Source: Halomonas heilongjiangensis (GTDB lineage: Bacteria > Pseudomonadota > Gammaproteobacteria > Pseudomonadales > Halomonadaceae). From it: a stretch of 63,247 bases of DNA. Positions within the stretch are counted from its first letter, which is position 1. Every line of letters starts with the position of its first letter. The notes under the pieces are model-generated. The model ran no database searches and was not told the origin of the DNA. It was given only the letters and a program-made list of their open reading frames with translations. This document shows positions 19,586-29,305 of this stretch, one piece after another. The DNA lies in assembly GCF_002879645.1 (NCBI RefSeq), contig NZ_PNRE01000026.1:1-63247 (forward strand), written 5' to 3'. The position numbers were made by a program, and so were the translations under genes.

Positions 19586-20908
19586 TTAGAGAATATACCG
19601 CGACAGATCCTCGTCCATCGCCAGCTCGGCGAGCTGGGAGTCGACGTAGGCGGCGTCGATCGCCAGCGGCGTGCCCACATCGGCGCCCTTGAACGAGGCC
19701 TCCTCGAGCAGGCGCTCCATCACCGTATGCAGGCGGCGGGCGCCGATGTTCTCGGTGCCCTCGTTGACCTTCCAGGCGATCTCGGCGATGCGCTCGATGC
19801 CATCCTCGGTGAACGAGATGTCGAGCCCCTCGGTGGCCAGCAGGGCCTGGTACTGCTTGGTGAGCGACGCCGAGGGCTCGGTGAGGATGCGCTTGAAGTC
19901 GTCGGGGGTCAGCGCATTGAGCTCGACCCGGATCGGCAACCGTCCCTGCAGCTCGGGGATCAGGTCCGAGGGCCGCGACAGGTGGAAGGCGCCGGAGGCG
20001 ATGAAGAGGATATGGTCGGTCTTGACCATGCCGTACTTGGTCGAGACCGTGGAACCCTCGATCAGCGGCAGCAGGTCACGCTGTACGCCTTCCCGGGAGA
20101 TCTCGCCGCCGCTGGACTGGCCGCTGCCCTTGGCCACCTTGTCGATCTCGTCGAGGAAGACGATGCCGTTCTGCTCCACCGCCTCGATGGCGCGGTGCTT
20201 GATCTCCTCCTCGTTGACCAGCTTGGCGGCCTCCTCGTCGCGCAGCAGGGCGAAGGCGTCCTTCACCGCCACGCGGCGGGTCTCGGTCTTCTGCTTGCCC
20301 ATGCCGGCGAACAGGCTCTGCAGCTGGCTGGTCATCTCCTCCATGCCCGGCGGGGTCATGATGTCGATGCCCGGCCCCTGGGGGGTGATCTCGATGTCGA
20401 TCTCCTTGTCGTCGAGCTGTCCCTCGCGCAGCTTCTTGCGGAAGAGCTGGCGGGTCGAGCTGTCGGCACGGGGGGCATCCTCCTGGCCGCGGGGTGGCGG
20501 CAGCAGGGCATCGAGGATGCGATCCTCGGCGGCGTCCTCGGCGCGGTGGCCCACCTCTTCCTTGGCCTGTTCGCGCACCAGCTTGATGGCGGCCTCGGTC
20601 AGGTCGCGCACGATCGACTCCACGTCGCGGCCCACGTAGCCCACCTCGGTGAACTTGGTCGCCTCGACCTTGATGAAGGGCGCGCGGGCGAGCTTGGCCA
20701 GGCGACGGGCGATCTCGGTCTTGCCGACCCCGGTGGGGCCGATCATCAGGATGTTCTTGGGGGTCACTTCCTGGCGCAGGTCGCCGTCGAGCTGCATGCG
20801 CCGCCAGCGGTTGCGCAGGGCGATGGCCACGGCGCGCTTGGCGTCCTGCTGGCCGATGATGTATTGATCCAGGGCGTGGACGATCTCGCGGGGTGTCATC
20901 TGGGTCAT
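19586..20908 (-). CDS. hslU: ATP-dependent protease ATPase subunit HslU (ClpY)
   Basis: 440 residues (E. coli 443). HslU is the AAA+ unfoldase that feeds the HslV peptidase. Walker A is [16 protein letters not shown], the pore loop segment is [15 protein letters not shown], Walker B is [14 protein letters not shown], and the C-terminus ends LSRYIL, which inserts into HslV. The start at 20908 ([20 protein letters not shown]) matches the family. It follows hslV by 11 bp. Confidence 0.98.
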   Translation of the reverse strand: MTQMTPREIVHALDQYIIGQQDAKRAVAIALRNRWRRMQLDGDLRQEVTPKNILMIGPTGVGKTEIARRLAKLARAPFIKVEATKFTEVGYVGRDVESIVRDLTEAAIKLVREQAKEEVGHRAEDAAEDRILDALLPPPRGQEDAPRADSSTRQLFRKKLREGQLDDKEIDIEITPQGPGIDIMTPPGMEEMTSQLQSLFAGMGKQKTETRRVAVKDAFALLRDEEAAKLVNEEEIKHRAIEAVEQNGIVFLDEIDKVAKGSGQSSGGEISREGVQRDLLPLIEGSTVSTKYGMVKTDHILFIASGAFHLSRPSDLIPELQGRLPIRVELNALTPDDFKRILTEPSASLTKQYQALLATEGLDISFTEDGIERIAEIAWKVNEGTENIGARRLHTVMERLLEEASFKGADVGTPLAIDAAYVDSQLAELAMDEDLSRYIL

Positions 20909-20919
20909 GGTGGCGGCCT

Positions 20920-21438
20920 TCAGAGCTCTTCGAGGGTGACGTGGTGGTTGGTGAACACGCAGATGTCGCCGGCGATCTCCAGCGACTTCTCGGTGATCTC
21001 GCGGGCCGAGAGGTCGGTGTTCTCGAGCAGGGCGCGGGCCGCGGCCAGGGCGAAGTTGCCGCCGGAGCCGATGGCGATGATCCCGCGCTCGGGCTCCACC
21101 ACGTCGCCGTTGCCGGTGATGATCAGCGAGGCATCCTTGTTGGCGACCGCCAGCAGCGCTTCCAGGCGGCGCAGGGCGCGGTCGGTGCGCCAGTCCTTGG
21201 CCAGCTCCACGGCGGCCTTGACCAGGTTGCCCTGGTGTTTCTCCAGCTGTGCCTCGAAGCGCTCGAAGAGGGTGAAGGCATCGGCGGTGCCGCCGGCGAA
21301 GCCCGCCAGTACCTCGCCACGGTAGAGGCGGCGCACCTTGCTGGCATTGCCCTTCATCACGGTATTGCCCAGGGACACCTGGCCGTCGCCGGCCAGTGCG
21401 ACCTGGTCGCCGCGGCGCACGGAAACGATCGTGGTCAT
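20920..21438 (-). CDS. hslV: ATP-dependent protease peptidase subunit HslV (ClpQ)
   Basis: 172 residues. After removal of Met1 the N-terminal threonine ([23 protein letters not shown]) is the nucleophile of this proteasome-like peptidase. The segments [21 protein letters not shown] and [20 protein letters not shown] are typical. First gene of the hslVU operon, with the SPOR-domain gene upstream on the same strand. Confidence 0.98.
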   Translation of the reverse strand: MTTIVSVRRGDQVALAGDGQVSLGNTVMKGNASKVRRLYRGEVLAGFAGGTADAFTLFERFEAQLEKHQGNLVKAAVELAKDWRTDRALRRLEALLAVANKDASLIITGNGDVVEPERGIIAIGSGGNFALAAARALLENTDLSAREITEKSLEIAGDICVFTNHHVTLEEL

Positions 21439-21583
21439 GGAGGGAACTCCTTGGGGGAGCGGTTGGCTCCCGATGACTTTCGGCGCCGCGGGGTGGCCCG
21501 GGCGCCGTGGCTGAGCTTTCAGGGGAAGTGCGGGCAGCCGGCCCGGAATTCAACCGCCGGGTGCCGGCGGGCGGGTCGGCAGA

Positions 21584-22312
21584 TCAGTTCTGCAGCCGGA
21601 TCAACAGCGGCTCGATGCCCTGGGTGGTCATCAGGTCCTGGGCCCGGTTGAGTTCGCGGCTGTCATCGAAGGGGCCGACCTGCACCCGGTGCCAGGTCTC
21701 GCCGCCCGAGGCCTGTACCTGGCTGACCTGGGCCACCAGGCTGAGGTTGCGCAGGCGCTGCTGGAGCTGTTGGGCATCGCCGGATTCACGGAAGGAGGCG
21801 GCCTGCAGCATGTAGCGGTGACCGGCGGCCGGATTCGGCGCGGGCTCCGCCGGGGTGGTGTCCCGGGGGCGCAGGTTGGCGGCGATCACCTGGGCGATGG
21901 GGTCGTCATCGGGGGTACCCGCCGCCTCGGTCTCGGCCACCTCGGGGGGGGGAGCCGGCGGCCGAGCGGTGGAGGCGGGCATCTCGCCCCGCGGCGCCAC
22001 CACCTCGGTCTCGGGCAGCAGGGTGTAGAACTCGAAGGTCGGCATGCGCGGCTCCTCCGGCGCGGGACGGGATGGCGTACGCGGAGCGGCCTCGTCGCCG
22101 GCAGGGGGCGTGCGGGGCATCACGGTAGCCAGCGGCGAGTCGCCGCCCCCCTGCCAGGGGGCCGTGCCGTGCTGATGCTGGGCGAGCAGGAAGCCGGCGG
22201 CGAGGCCGACGAGGCCCCACAGCCAGCCCGGCAGGCCGCGGCTGGTCCGGGGAGTGGAGCGGCGCTTGCTGGAGGTGGCGCCGCGCTTCTTCGGGGCGGG
22301 ACGACGGGCCAT
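21584..22312 (-). CDS. FtsN-like SPOR-domain cell-division protein
   Basis: 242 residues: a basic N-terminal cytoplasmic tail, one membrane helix at about residues 27-44 (LPGWLWGLVGLAAGFLLA), a Pro/Ala/Glu-rich periplasmic linker, and a C-terminal SPOR domain from about 164 (HRYMLQAASFRESGDAQQLQQR to GIEPLLIRLQN) that binds denuded septal peptidoglycan. Layout and position between argS and hslV match the FtsN-like protein of Pseudomonas. The call rests on architecture; the essential short FtsN motif cannot be confirmed by eye. Confidence 0.85.
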   Translation of the reverse strand: MARRPAPKKRGATSSKRRSTPRTSRGLPGWLWGLVGLAAGFLLAQHQHGTAPWQGGGDSPLATVMPRTPPAGDEAAPRTPSRPAPEEPRMPTFEFYTLLPETEVVAPRGEMPASTARPPAPPPEVAETEAAGTPDDDPIAQVIAANLRPRDTTPAEPAPNPAAGHRYMLQAASFRESGDAQQLQQRLRNLSLVAQVSQVQASGGETWHRVQVGPFDDSRELNRAQDLMTTQGIEPLLIRLQN

Positions 22313-22315
22313 GGC

Positions 22316-24001
22316 TTACATCTCCTCGGGAGCACCGACGCCCATCAGGTCGAGGCCGTTGCGCAGCACCTGGCGAGTGGCCAGGCCCAGCGCCAGGCGG
22401 GCGTTGCGCTGGGCGTCGTCCTCGACCATCACCTTCACCGCGTTGTAGCAGGTGTGGAACTCGGCGGCGAGGTCGAGCAGGTACTGGGCGATCTGCTGGG
22501 GTTCGCGGGACGCGGCGGCGTGCTCGACCACTTCGGGGTAGCGGGCCAGGCGGTTCATGACGGCCTTCTCCTGGTCCTCCTCGAGCAGCGCGAGGCTCTC
22601 CATGGCCAGGCCATGGTCGAAGGGCTGGCCCTCCGCCTCGGCCTTGCGCAGCATGCTGCAGACCCGGGCGTGGGCGTACTGCACATAGTAGACCGGGTTG
22701 TCGTTGGACTGGGAGCGGGCCAGGTCGATGTCGAAGGTCAGTTGGGAGTCGGCACGGCGGGCGGCCAGGAAGAAGCGCGTGGCATCGCGGCCGACCTCGT
22801 CGATCAGGTCGCGCACCGTGACATAGCTGCCGGCCCGCTTGGAGAGTTTTACCTCGACCCCGGAGCGGGTCACCATCACCATCTGGTGCAGCACATAGTC
22901 GGGCCAGCCCCGGGGGATGCCGGCCTCCAGCGCCTGGAGGCCGGCGCGCACCCGGGTCACCGTGGAGTGGTGGTCGGCGCCCTGCTCGTTGATCACCGTG
23001 GTGAAGCCGCGCTGCCACTTGTCGAGGTGGTAGGCGACGTCGGGCAGGAAGTAGGTGTAGTGGCCGTCGGTCTTGCGCATCACCCGGTCCTTGTCGTCAC
23101 CGAAGTCGGTGGTGCGCAGCCACAGGGCGCCGTCCTGTTCAAAGGTGTGGCCCTTGGCGATCAGCTGCTCGACGGTGGCCTCGACCTTGCCTTCCTCGTA
23201 GAGCGAGGACTCCAGGAAGTAGACATCGAACTCGACACCGAAGGCGCGCAGGTCGAGGTCCTGCTCGCGGCGCAGGTAGGCCACCGCGAAGTCGCGGATG
23301 GCGTCGAGGTCGTCCGGGTCGGCCTTGGCGGTGACGTGGCGGTCGTCGGCATGCACCGTCTCGCCCGCCAGGTAGGCGTTGGCCACGTCGATGATGTAGC
23401 CGCCGCGGTAGCCGTCGGCGGGCCAGCCCTCGTCGTCGGGGTCGATGCCCTTGACGCGGGCCTGCACCGAGAGCGCCAGGTTGCTGATCTGGGCGCCGGC
23501 GTCGTTGTAGTAGAACTCGCGGGTCACGTCATGGCCGGTGGCTTCCAGCAGCCGGCAGATGCAGTCGCCGATGGCCGCCCCGCGGCCGTGGCCGACGTGC
23601 AGCGGGCCGGTGGGGTTGGCGGAGACGAACTCCACCTGCACCTTCTCGCCCTGGCCGGTGAGGCTGCGGCCGTAGGTGTCACCCGCGTCGAGGACCCGGC
23701 GCACCACCTGGGCGGCGGCGTCGGTGGCGGCGAAGAAGTTGACGAAACCGGGGCCGGCGATCTCCACCCTGCTCACGGCGCGGCTCTCGGGCAGGGCGCC
23801 GACCAGCGCCTCGGCCAGCTCGCGGGGCGGCTTGCCGGCGGGCTTGGCCAGCATCAGCGCCAGGTTGGTGGCGTAGTCGCCGTGGGCCTTGTCGCGGGCG
23901 GGGTCGACCTTGATGGTCGGCGAGAGGTCGGCGGGCAGCACGCCCTGCCGCTTGAGGGTGTCGAGGGCGCCCTCGAGCAGGGTGATGATGGTGTCTTTCA
24001 T
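22316..24001 (-). CDS. argS: arginyl-tRNA synthetase
   Basis: 561 residues. Class I synthetase: N-terminal Add-1 domain, HIGH-type motif [12 protein letters not shown] within [18 protein letters not shown], the KMSKS-region equivalent [18 protein letters not shown], and a C-terminal anticodon-binding helical domain ending [10 protein letters not shown]. The start [17 protein letters not shown] at 24001 matches the family. It is followed by the SPOR gene only 3 bp later on the same strand. Confidence 0.98.
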   Translation of the reverse strand: MKDTIITLLEGALDTLKRQGVLPADLSPTIKVDPARDKAHGDYATNLALMLAKPAGKPPRELAEALVGALPESRAVSRVEIAGPGFVNFFAATDAAAQVVRRVLDAGDTYGRSLTGQGEKVQVEFVSANPTGPLHVGHGRGAAIGDCICRLLEATGHDVTREFYYNDAGAQISNLALSVQARVKGIDPDDEGWPADGYRGGYIIDVANAYLAGETVHADDRHVTAKADPDDLDAIRDFAVAYLRREQDLDLRAFGVEFDVYFLESSLYEEGKVEATVEQLIAKGHTFEQDGALWLRTTDFGDDKDRVMRKTDGHYTYFLPDVAYHLDKWQRGFTTVINEQGADHHSTVTRVRAGLQALEAGIPRGWPDYVLHQMVMVTRSGVEVKLSKRAGSYVTVRDLIDEVGRDATRFFLAARRADSQLTFDIDLARSQSNDNPVYYVQYAHARVCSMLRKAEAEGQPFDHGLAMESLALLEEDQEKAVMNRLARYPEVVEHAAASREPQQIAQYLLDLAAEFHTCYNAVKVMVEDDAQRNARLALGLATRQVLRNGLDLMGVGAPEEM

Positions 24002-24156
24002 GAAGCGTCGGATGTCCTGTGGCGCCGGCCGGTGCGAGGTAAAGGGCGATGACGAGGCGCTCGCGATGGCTCGGGCGTGGAAGTACGGTGCCCGTGGAGG
24101 GGCATGGTCGGCCATTATCGGCAATTGTGGCGTGGCTTTAAACCCTGTCGGGCTCG

Positions 24157-24219
24157 CTTCGGGCTTCGGGCTTCGGGCTTCGGGCTTCGGGCTTCGGGCT
24201 CGTGGCTCGTGGCTCGTGG
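24157..24219 (-). repeat. heptanucleotide tandem repeat abutting priA
   Basis: Read on the plus strand: six perfect copies of CTTCGGG (24157-24198) followed by three of CTCGTGG (24199-24219), ending exactly at the priA stop codon. It is noncoding and lies between priA and argS. Slippage would change only the length of the spacer. Confidence 0.9.
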
Positions 24220-26460
24220 CTAGGCAAGCGTCTGCGGGTCGATATCCAGCGACCAGCGCACCCGGCGGGCTTCCGGCGTGGCCTCGAGCCAGGCGACCAG
24301 GCCGGCGCCGGCCTCGTGCAGCATGCTGCGTCGCGAGCTGGCGAGCATCAGCTGCAGGTGGTAGCGGTTCTGGCGACGCTCCATGGGCGCGGGCACCGGG
24401 CCCAGGCAGTCCACCGCCAGGCCCCGCTCGCCGAGCCAGCTCCTCAGGGCGTCGGCGGCCTGGCCGCCGAGGGCGTTCACCGCCTCTTCCCGGGGGCTCT
24501 CGAGGCGCAGCAGGGCGAGGAAGCGGAAGGGCGGCAGGCCGGCGGCCCGCCGTTCCTCCAGCAACTGGTCGGCCAGGGCGGCGTAGCCCTGCTCGGCCAG
24601 CCGTCGCAGGTGCGGGTCGTCGCCGTGCAGGGTCTGCACCAGCACCCGGCCGGGGTGGGCGGCACGCCCGGCGCGCCCGGCCACCTGCACCAGCAGCTGG
24701 GCGCTCTGCTCCAGGGCGCGGAAGTCGCTGGCGTAGAGGCCGGCGTCGGCGTTGACCACCACCACCAGGGTGACATGGGGCAGGTGGTGTCCCTTGGCCA
24801 GCATCTGGGTGCCGACCAGCAGGCAGGGCTCGCCGCGGCGTACCTCGGTGAGCACACGCTCGAAGGCGTCGCGACGCCGGGTGCTGTCGCGGTCGATGCG
24901 GTATACCGGCACCTCGGGGAACAGCGCCGCCAGGGTCTCCTCGGTGCGTTCGGTGCCGCTGCCCAGGGGGCGCAGGTCGCCGCTGCCGCAACTGGGGCAG
25001 ACGTCGGGCAGGGCGCGGCGTCGGTCGCAGTGGTGGCAGGCGAGGAGTGGCGGCTGGCGGTGCAGGGTCATGCGGGCATCGCAGTGATCGCACTCGGCGA
25101 GCCAGCCGCAGGCATGACAGGCCAGGGTGGGGGCGAAGCCGCGGCGGTTGATGAACACCAGCACCTGGTGGCCGGCGGTGAGCGTCTCGCGGATGGCCTC
25201 GATCACCGGCGGGATGAGCCCGCCCTGGCGACGGCGACCGCGCAGGTCGACCAGTTCGAGGCGAGCCGGGGCGTGGCGGCTGGCACGGCGAGTCAGCCGC
25301 AGGTGGCGCCAGTCGCCGCTGTGGGCCCTGGCCAGGCTCTCCAGCGATGGGGTGGCACTGCCCAGCACCACGGGGATGCCGTGGTGGTGAGCGCGGGCCA
25401 CGGCGAGGTCGCGGGCGTGGTAGCGCAGGCCGTCCTGCTGCTTGAAGGAGCCGTCGTGTTCCTCGTCGACGATGATCGCCCCGGGTCGGGCCAGCGGGGT
25501 GAAGATCGCCGAACGGGTGCCGATGACGATGGGCGCGCGGCCGCTGGCGGCGGCCTCCCAGGCATCGAGGCGCTCGTTGTCGGTGAGCCCCGAGTGCAGC
25601 GCCACCACCGGCACCCGGAAGCGGCTCCGGAAGCGGGCCAGGGTCTGGGGGGTGAGGCCGATCTCGGGCACCAGGACCAGGGCCTGGCGGCCACGGCCCA
25701 CCACCGCCTCGATCAGCTGCAGGTAGACCTCGGTCTTGCCGCTGCCCGTGACCCCCTCGAGCAGGCAGGGGTGGTAGGCGTCGAGGCGCTCGTGGAGCGC
25801 CGCGAGGGCCGTGGCCTGCTCGCTGTTGAGCGGCAGGGGGGGCTCGGCGAGCAGTGGCTCCCCGGCCTTCCAGGGCGCGGTGAGCGGTTCCTCCCGGCGG
25901 CCGATCAGGCCCTTGTCGGCCAGGGCGCGGAGCTGCTCGCGGGTGAACGACTGGGCGAGGATCGCCTGGGTGCCGAGGCCGTGGGGGTGCTGGCGCAGCA
26001 TCGCCAGCAGCTCGGCCTGGCGGGGTGCGCGGGCGAGCCCCGGCGGATCGGTTTCCAGGCCGGCGGGGGTGGGCTGCCAGCGCTCGCGGGTGCGGGCCTC
26101 CAAGGGGCGACCCTGGCGCAGCAGTACCGGCATGGCCTGGTGCAGGGTGTCGCCCAGGGCGTGCTGATAATACCGGGCGGTGAAGCGGCACAGCCACAGC
26201 CAGTCGGCGGGCAGCGGCGTTCCGTCCAGGCAAGTGTCCACCGGCTTGAGATCGGCCAGCGGTAGCTCGCTGCCATCGCGGCACTCGACCACCACGCCCA
26301 CCAGTTGGCGGCGGCCGAAGGGCACCCGCACGCGCAGCCCGGGCTGCCAGCCGCCGGGCGGCGCCTCCCGGCAGGGGCGATAGTCGAACAGGCGGCGCAG
26401 TGGCGAGGGGATGGCGATGCCCAGCACGCGGGGCGTGTTCGGGCGGGGGGGATTGGACAA
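24220..26460 (-). CDS. priA: primosomal replication-restart helicase PriA
   Basis: 746 residues (E. coli 732). PriA reloads the replisome at collapsed forks. N-terminal DNA-binding region ([17 protein letters not shown]), helicase core with Walker [16 protein letters not shown] and DEEH box [14 protein letters not shown], and zinc-binding cysteines in [19 protein letters not shown] and [23 protein letters not shown] place the start at a TTG (26460) preceded by GGAGG at 4 nt, because the family N-terminus lies there. No ATG is close, and the ATG at 26592 would run through the rpmE promoter. Confidence 0.93.
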   Translation of the reverse strand: MSNPPRPNTPRVLGIAIPSPLRRLFDYRPCREAPPGGWQPGLRVRVPFGRRQLVGVVVECRDGSELPLADLKPVDTCLDGTPLPADWLWLCRFTARYYQHALGDTLHQAMPVLLRQGRPLEARTRERWQPTPAGLETDPPGLARAPRQAELLAMLRQHPHGLGTQAILAQSFTREQLRALADKGLIGRREEPLTAPWKAGEPLLAEPPLPLNSEQATALAALHERLDAYHPCLLEGVTGSGKTEVYLQLIEAVVGRGRQALVLVPEIGLTPQTLARFRSRFRVPVVALHSGLTDNERLDAWEAAASGRAPIVIGTRSAIFTPLARPGAIIVDEEHDGSFKQQDGLRYHARDLAVARAHHHGIPVVLGSATPSLESLARAHSGDWRHLRLTRRASRHAPARLELVDLRGRRRQGGLIPPVIEAIRETLTAGHQVLVFINRRGFAPTLACHACGWLAECDHCDARMTLHRQPPLLACHHCDRRRALPDVCPSCGSGDLRPLGSGTERTEETLAALFPEVPVYRIDRDSTRRRDAFERVLTEVRRGEPCLLVGTQMLAKGHHLPHVTLVVVVNADAGLYASDFRALEQSAQLLVQVAGRAGRAAHPGRVLVQTLHGDDPHLRRLAEQGYAALADQLLEERRAAGLPPFRFLALLRLESPREEAVNALGGQAADALRSWLGERGLAVDCLGPVPAPMERRQNRYHLQLMLASSRRSMLHEAGAGLVAWLEATPEARRVRWSLDIDPQTLA

Positions 26461-26489
26461 TTGGCCTCCGGCGTCGGCTCTGCTAGAAT
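26461..26489 (+). promoter_or_regulatory. promoter of rpmE
   Basis: TTGGCC (26461-26466) and TAGAAT (26484-26489) with a 17-bp spacer. The -35 box begins one base beyond the priA start codon of the divergent gene. Confidence 0.7.
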
Positions 26490-26612
26490 GCCCCGCCTCC
26501 ACGAACACCTCGGGTGCACGTGGCGGCAAAACCGGTTTGTACGTCGACAGAAACCCGTATGCGGTGCCTGGCAGCGGATCAGGTGGCGGCATACAGCTCC
26601 ATGAGGCTCAAG

Positions 26613-26828
26613 ATGAAACAAGGTATCCACCCGGATTACAAGACGGTCACCGCGACCTGTTCCTGCGGCGCCACCTTCGAGGTCGGCTCCACCGTGGGTC
26701 AAGACCTGTCCCTGGACGTCTGCTCGCAGTGCCACCCCTTCTACACCGGCAAGCAGAAGCAGGCGACTACCGGCGGTCGCGTCGAGCGTTTCAACAAGCG
26801 TTTCGGTGCCGCCATCAAGCGGGGCTGA
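26613..26828 (+). CDS. rpmE: 50S ribosomal protein L31
   Basis: 71 residues. Zinc-containing (C+) form: cysteines in TCSCGATF and [15 protein letters not shown] can bind zinc. GAGG lies 6 nt before the ATG. It has its own promoter and an intrinsic terminator and is divergent from priA, as in Pseudomonas. Confidence 0.97.
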   Translation: MKQGIHPDYKTVTATCSCGATFEVGSTVGQDLSLDVCSQCHPFYTGKQKQATTGGRVERFNKRFGAAIKRG

Positions 26829-26875
26829 TCACGGCCCCGTCACGGTTTCGCCCCGTCGAGGCCGACCGTCGAAAC

Positions 26876-26903
26876 GACCCGCCCCTCGAGGCGGGTCTTT
26901 TCT
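26876..26903 (+). terminator. intrinsic terminator after rpmE
   Basis: GACCCGCC (26876-26883) pairs with GGCGGGTC (26890-26897) with a 6-nt loop, followed by TTTTCTT. Confidence 0.88.
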
Positions 26904-27028
26904 TGCCTGCCGCTTCGTGAGCGCGCCGATAAGCCATGCTTCATGGTTGGTCGCGTCAGATGTAAAGTTGCAACAAATGCCTGGAAATGGCGTCAAACGA
27001 GCGTACAAAAGGTGGGAAAGTCACTCTG

Positions 27029-27057
27029 TTGAGGTGTGGAAGATTTTTCTATATTCT
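27029..27057 (+). promoter_or_regulatory. promoter of the malic enzyme gene
   Basis: TTGAGG (27029-27034) and TATTCT (27052-27057), 17-bp spacer, in an AT-rich stretch 40 bp before the ATG. Confidence 0.65.
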
Positions 27058-27093
27058 GGCTGCCCTCCATAATCATCTGACCGGATCGAGAGC

Positions 27094-28362
27094 ATGACAG
27101 ACGCAAGAAAGGCGGCGCTGGACTACCACGCGAAACCCATTCCCGGAAAGCTGTCGGTGGAACTGACCAAGCCCACCGCCACGGCGCGGGATCTGTCCCT
27201 GGCCTACAGCCCGGGCGTGGCCGAGCCTGTCCGCGAGATTGCGCGCGATCCGGAGAATGCCTACCTCTATACCGGCAAGGGCAACCTGGTGGCGGTGATA
27301 TCCGATGGCAGCGCCATCCTCGGCCTGGGCAATCTCGGGCCGCTGGCGAGCAAGCCGGTGATGGAGGGCAAGGGCGTGCTGTTCAAGCGCTTTGCCGGTA
27401 TCAACTCGGTGGACATCGAGGTCAACGCCGAGAGCCCCCAGGCGTTCATCGACACCGTGGCGCGTATCGCCGATACCTGGGGCGGCATCAACCTCGAGGA
27501 CATCAAGGCGCCGGAGTGCTTCGAGATCGAGCAGGCGCTGATCGAGCAGTGCAACATTCCGGTCTTCCATGACGACCAGCACGGCACCGCCATCGTCACC
27601 GCGGCGGGCATGCTCAATGCCCTGGAGATCGCCGGCAAGTCGCTGGACAGCGCGCGCATCGTCTGCCTGGGCGCCGGTGCCGCGGCGATCGCCTGCATGA
27701 AGTTGTTGGTCTCCTGCGGGGCGCACCCCGAGAACATCGTGATGCTCGACCGCAAGGGCGTGATCCACACCGGGCGCGAGGATCTCAACCAGTACAAGGC
27801 GATGTTCGCCGTCGACACCGACAAGCGCACCCTGGGTGACGCCATCGACGGCGCCGACGTGTTCGTCGGCCTGTCCGGTCCGGGGCTGATGACCGCCGAC
27901 CATATCCGCAAGATGGCCCCGACCCCGGTGGTCTTCGCCTGTACCAACCCGGACCCCGAGATCGATCCCGAGCTGGCCCGCGAGACGCGCCCCGACGTGA
28001 TCATGGCCACCGGTCGCTCCGACTACCCCAACCAGGTCAACAACGTGCTGGGCTTCCCGTTCATCTTCCGCGGTGCCCTGGACGTCCGGGCGACCCGCAT
28101 CAACGAGGAGATGAAGGTGGCGGCCGTGCATGCGCTCAAGGACCTGGCCCGCGAGCCGGTGCCCCAGGCGGTGCTGGAGGCCTACGAGCAGGAGAGCATG
28201 AGCTTCGGGCCCGAGTACATCATTCCGACCCCCGTGGACGTGCGCCTGCTCGAGCGTATCTCCTCGGCGGTGGCTCAGGCGGCGGTGGATTCCGGGGTGG
28301 CGCGCAAGCCCTATCCCTCCCACTACCCGCTGGCCACCGTGGATGATGTCTATGGTGGCTGA
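27094..28362 (+). CDS. maeB: malic enzyme, short form
   Basis: 422 residues. It decarboxylates malate to pyruvate with reduction of NAD(P). The malic domain carries YSPGVAEPVREIA and INLEDIKAPECFEIEQAL, and the metal-site segment FHDDQHGTAIVTAAGMLNAL; the dinucleotide-binding region is ARIVCLGAGAAAIACMKLL. E. coli MaeB has an added C-terminal phosphotransacetylase-like domain that is absent here; Pseudomonas has the same short form. Cofactor preference cannot be decided by eye. It has its own promoter and terminator. Confidence 0.94.
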   Translation: MTDARKAALDYHAKPIPGKLSVELTKPTATARDLSLAYSPGVAEPVREIARDPENAYLYTGKGNLVAVISDGSAILGLGNLGPLASKPVMEGKGVLFKRFAGINSVDIEVNAESPQAFIDTVARIADTWGGINLEDIKAPECFEIEQALIEQCNIPVFHDDQHGTAIVTAAGMLNALEIAGKSLDSARIVCLGAGAAAIACMKLLVSCGAHPENIVMLDRKGVIHTGREDLNQYKAMFAVDTDKRTLGDAIDGADVFVGLSGPGLMTADHIRKMAPTPVVFACTNPDPEIDPELARETRPDVIMATGRSDYPNQVNNVLGFPFIFRGALDVRATRINEEMKVAAVHALKDLAREPVPQAVLEAYEQESMSFGPEYIIPTPVDVRLLERISSAVAQAAVDSGVARKPYPSHYPLATVDDVYGG

Positions 28363-28381
28363 CCGCCGCCAGACCCGCGAC

Positions 28382-28415
28382 ACGACGACGCCGGCCCGAG
28401 GGCCGGCGTCGTCGT
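28382..28415 (+). terminator. bidirectional hairpin between maeB and the DUF481 gene
   Basis: A 15-bp perfect stem (28382-28396 with 28401-28415) and a CGAG loop, located between two convergent genes. T runs are poor on both sides, so termination may be partial. Confidence 0.65.
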
Positions 28416-28439
28416 CTGTGGCTGCCGAGCCCGCGGGAG

Positions 28440-29204
28440 CTACCAGCTATAGAGCAGCGAGGCGCTGGTGGTGTGGTCGGTGCGGGCCATGGCGGCCTCG
28501 GGGGGCTGGGAGTTGCGCTTGACCTCGTGGGAGAGCTTCAGTGCCAGACGCGAGTTGAGACGGGCGGTGAGCGATGACAACGAACGAGAGGTGGTGTTGT
28601 CGTCGGTGGCCTCCACCGAGAGCTCCTGTGTCAGGGACGAGGTATCGGTGAGCTCGTACTCGTAGGCCATGGCGCCATAGGCCACCGCCAGCGTCTCGTT
28701 CGGCTCGTCCTGGATGCGGTCGTGGCGGAAGCCCGGACCGGCCTCCAGCGAGAGTCGCTGGCGCTCGCTCTCGATCAGGTCGCGACCATAGCCGGCGATG
28801 GTGGTGAACTGCTGGTCGTAGCCGCTGAAGCGGTCCTTTTCCCAACGGGCGAAGCCGAACAGGTAGTGAGGGCCCTCGAGCTCGTAGCGCTCGCGTCCGG
28901 CGAGCAGGTACTGCTCGGCATCGGTGTCGCCGTCGCGGGCGACGTTGCGCGCCTCACCGCGCAGGGTGTGGGTCCACTTGCCGTTGAGCCAGGTCAGGCG
29001 GCCCTTGCCGATCAGGGTCTGGCTGTCGGTGTTGCCGGAAAGCCGGGTATAGCCCAGCTCGGCCTCGCCGCTGAAGGTCTTGGCATCCTCGGCAGGGGCC
29101 GGTGGGGCATAGAAGGGGCTGGCCTGCACGCTGCCGGTGGCCGCCAGCAGGCCGCACAGGGCCCACCAGGTGGGCCTGGAGCGGCTCGTCGCGAAATGCG
29201 GCAT
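28440..29204 (-). CDS. DUF481 (YdiY-like) outer-membrane beta-barrel protein
   Basis: 254 residues from the ATG at 29204, which has GGAG 6 nt upstream; an ATG four codons earlier lacks a site. Signal peptide with a hydrophobic core (WWALCGLLAATGSVQA) and cleavage near SPFYAPP. The mature part has alternating beta strands (FSGEAELGYTRLSGNTDSQTL, WTHTLRGEARNVARDGDTDAEQYLLAGRERYEL) and ends in Trp (LLYSW), the aromatic end typical of outer-membrane proteins. Function unknown; E. coli YdiY is reported as acid- or salt-responsive. It lies 101 bp after ponA on the same strand. Confidence 0.85.
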   Translation of the reverse strand: MPHFATSRSRPTWWALCGLLAATGSVQASPFYAPPAPAEDAKTFSGEAELGYTRLSGNTDSQTLIGKGRLTWLNGKWTHTLRGEARNVARDGDTDAEQYLLAGRERYELEGPHYLFGFARWEKDRFSGYDQQFTTIAGYGRDLIESERQRLSLEAGPGFRHDRIQDEPNETLAVAYGAMAYEYELTDTSSLTQELSVEATDDNTTSRSLSSLTARLNSRLALKLSHEVKRNSQPPEAAMARTDHTTSASLLYSW

Positions 29205-29305
29205 GTCGGTCTCCATGGGTTGCCGATTGTCGGGGCCGCCGCCGAAGGCGGCACTCGCGGTTGGCAGATGAAACGGGCGGCCTCCCTGCCGCCTGGAGCC
29301 TGTCT

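Noticed and set aside
24157..24219. CRISPR array
   Set aside because: The repeats are 7-bp direct tandem units with no spacers.
24220..26284. Extension of the argS frame far upstream through priA
   Set aside because: The frame is open by GC bias only. Its sequence upstream of 24001 is Arg/Pro/Ala-rich nonsense, and priA is clearly coded there in another frame.
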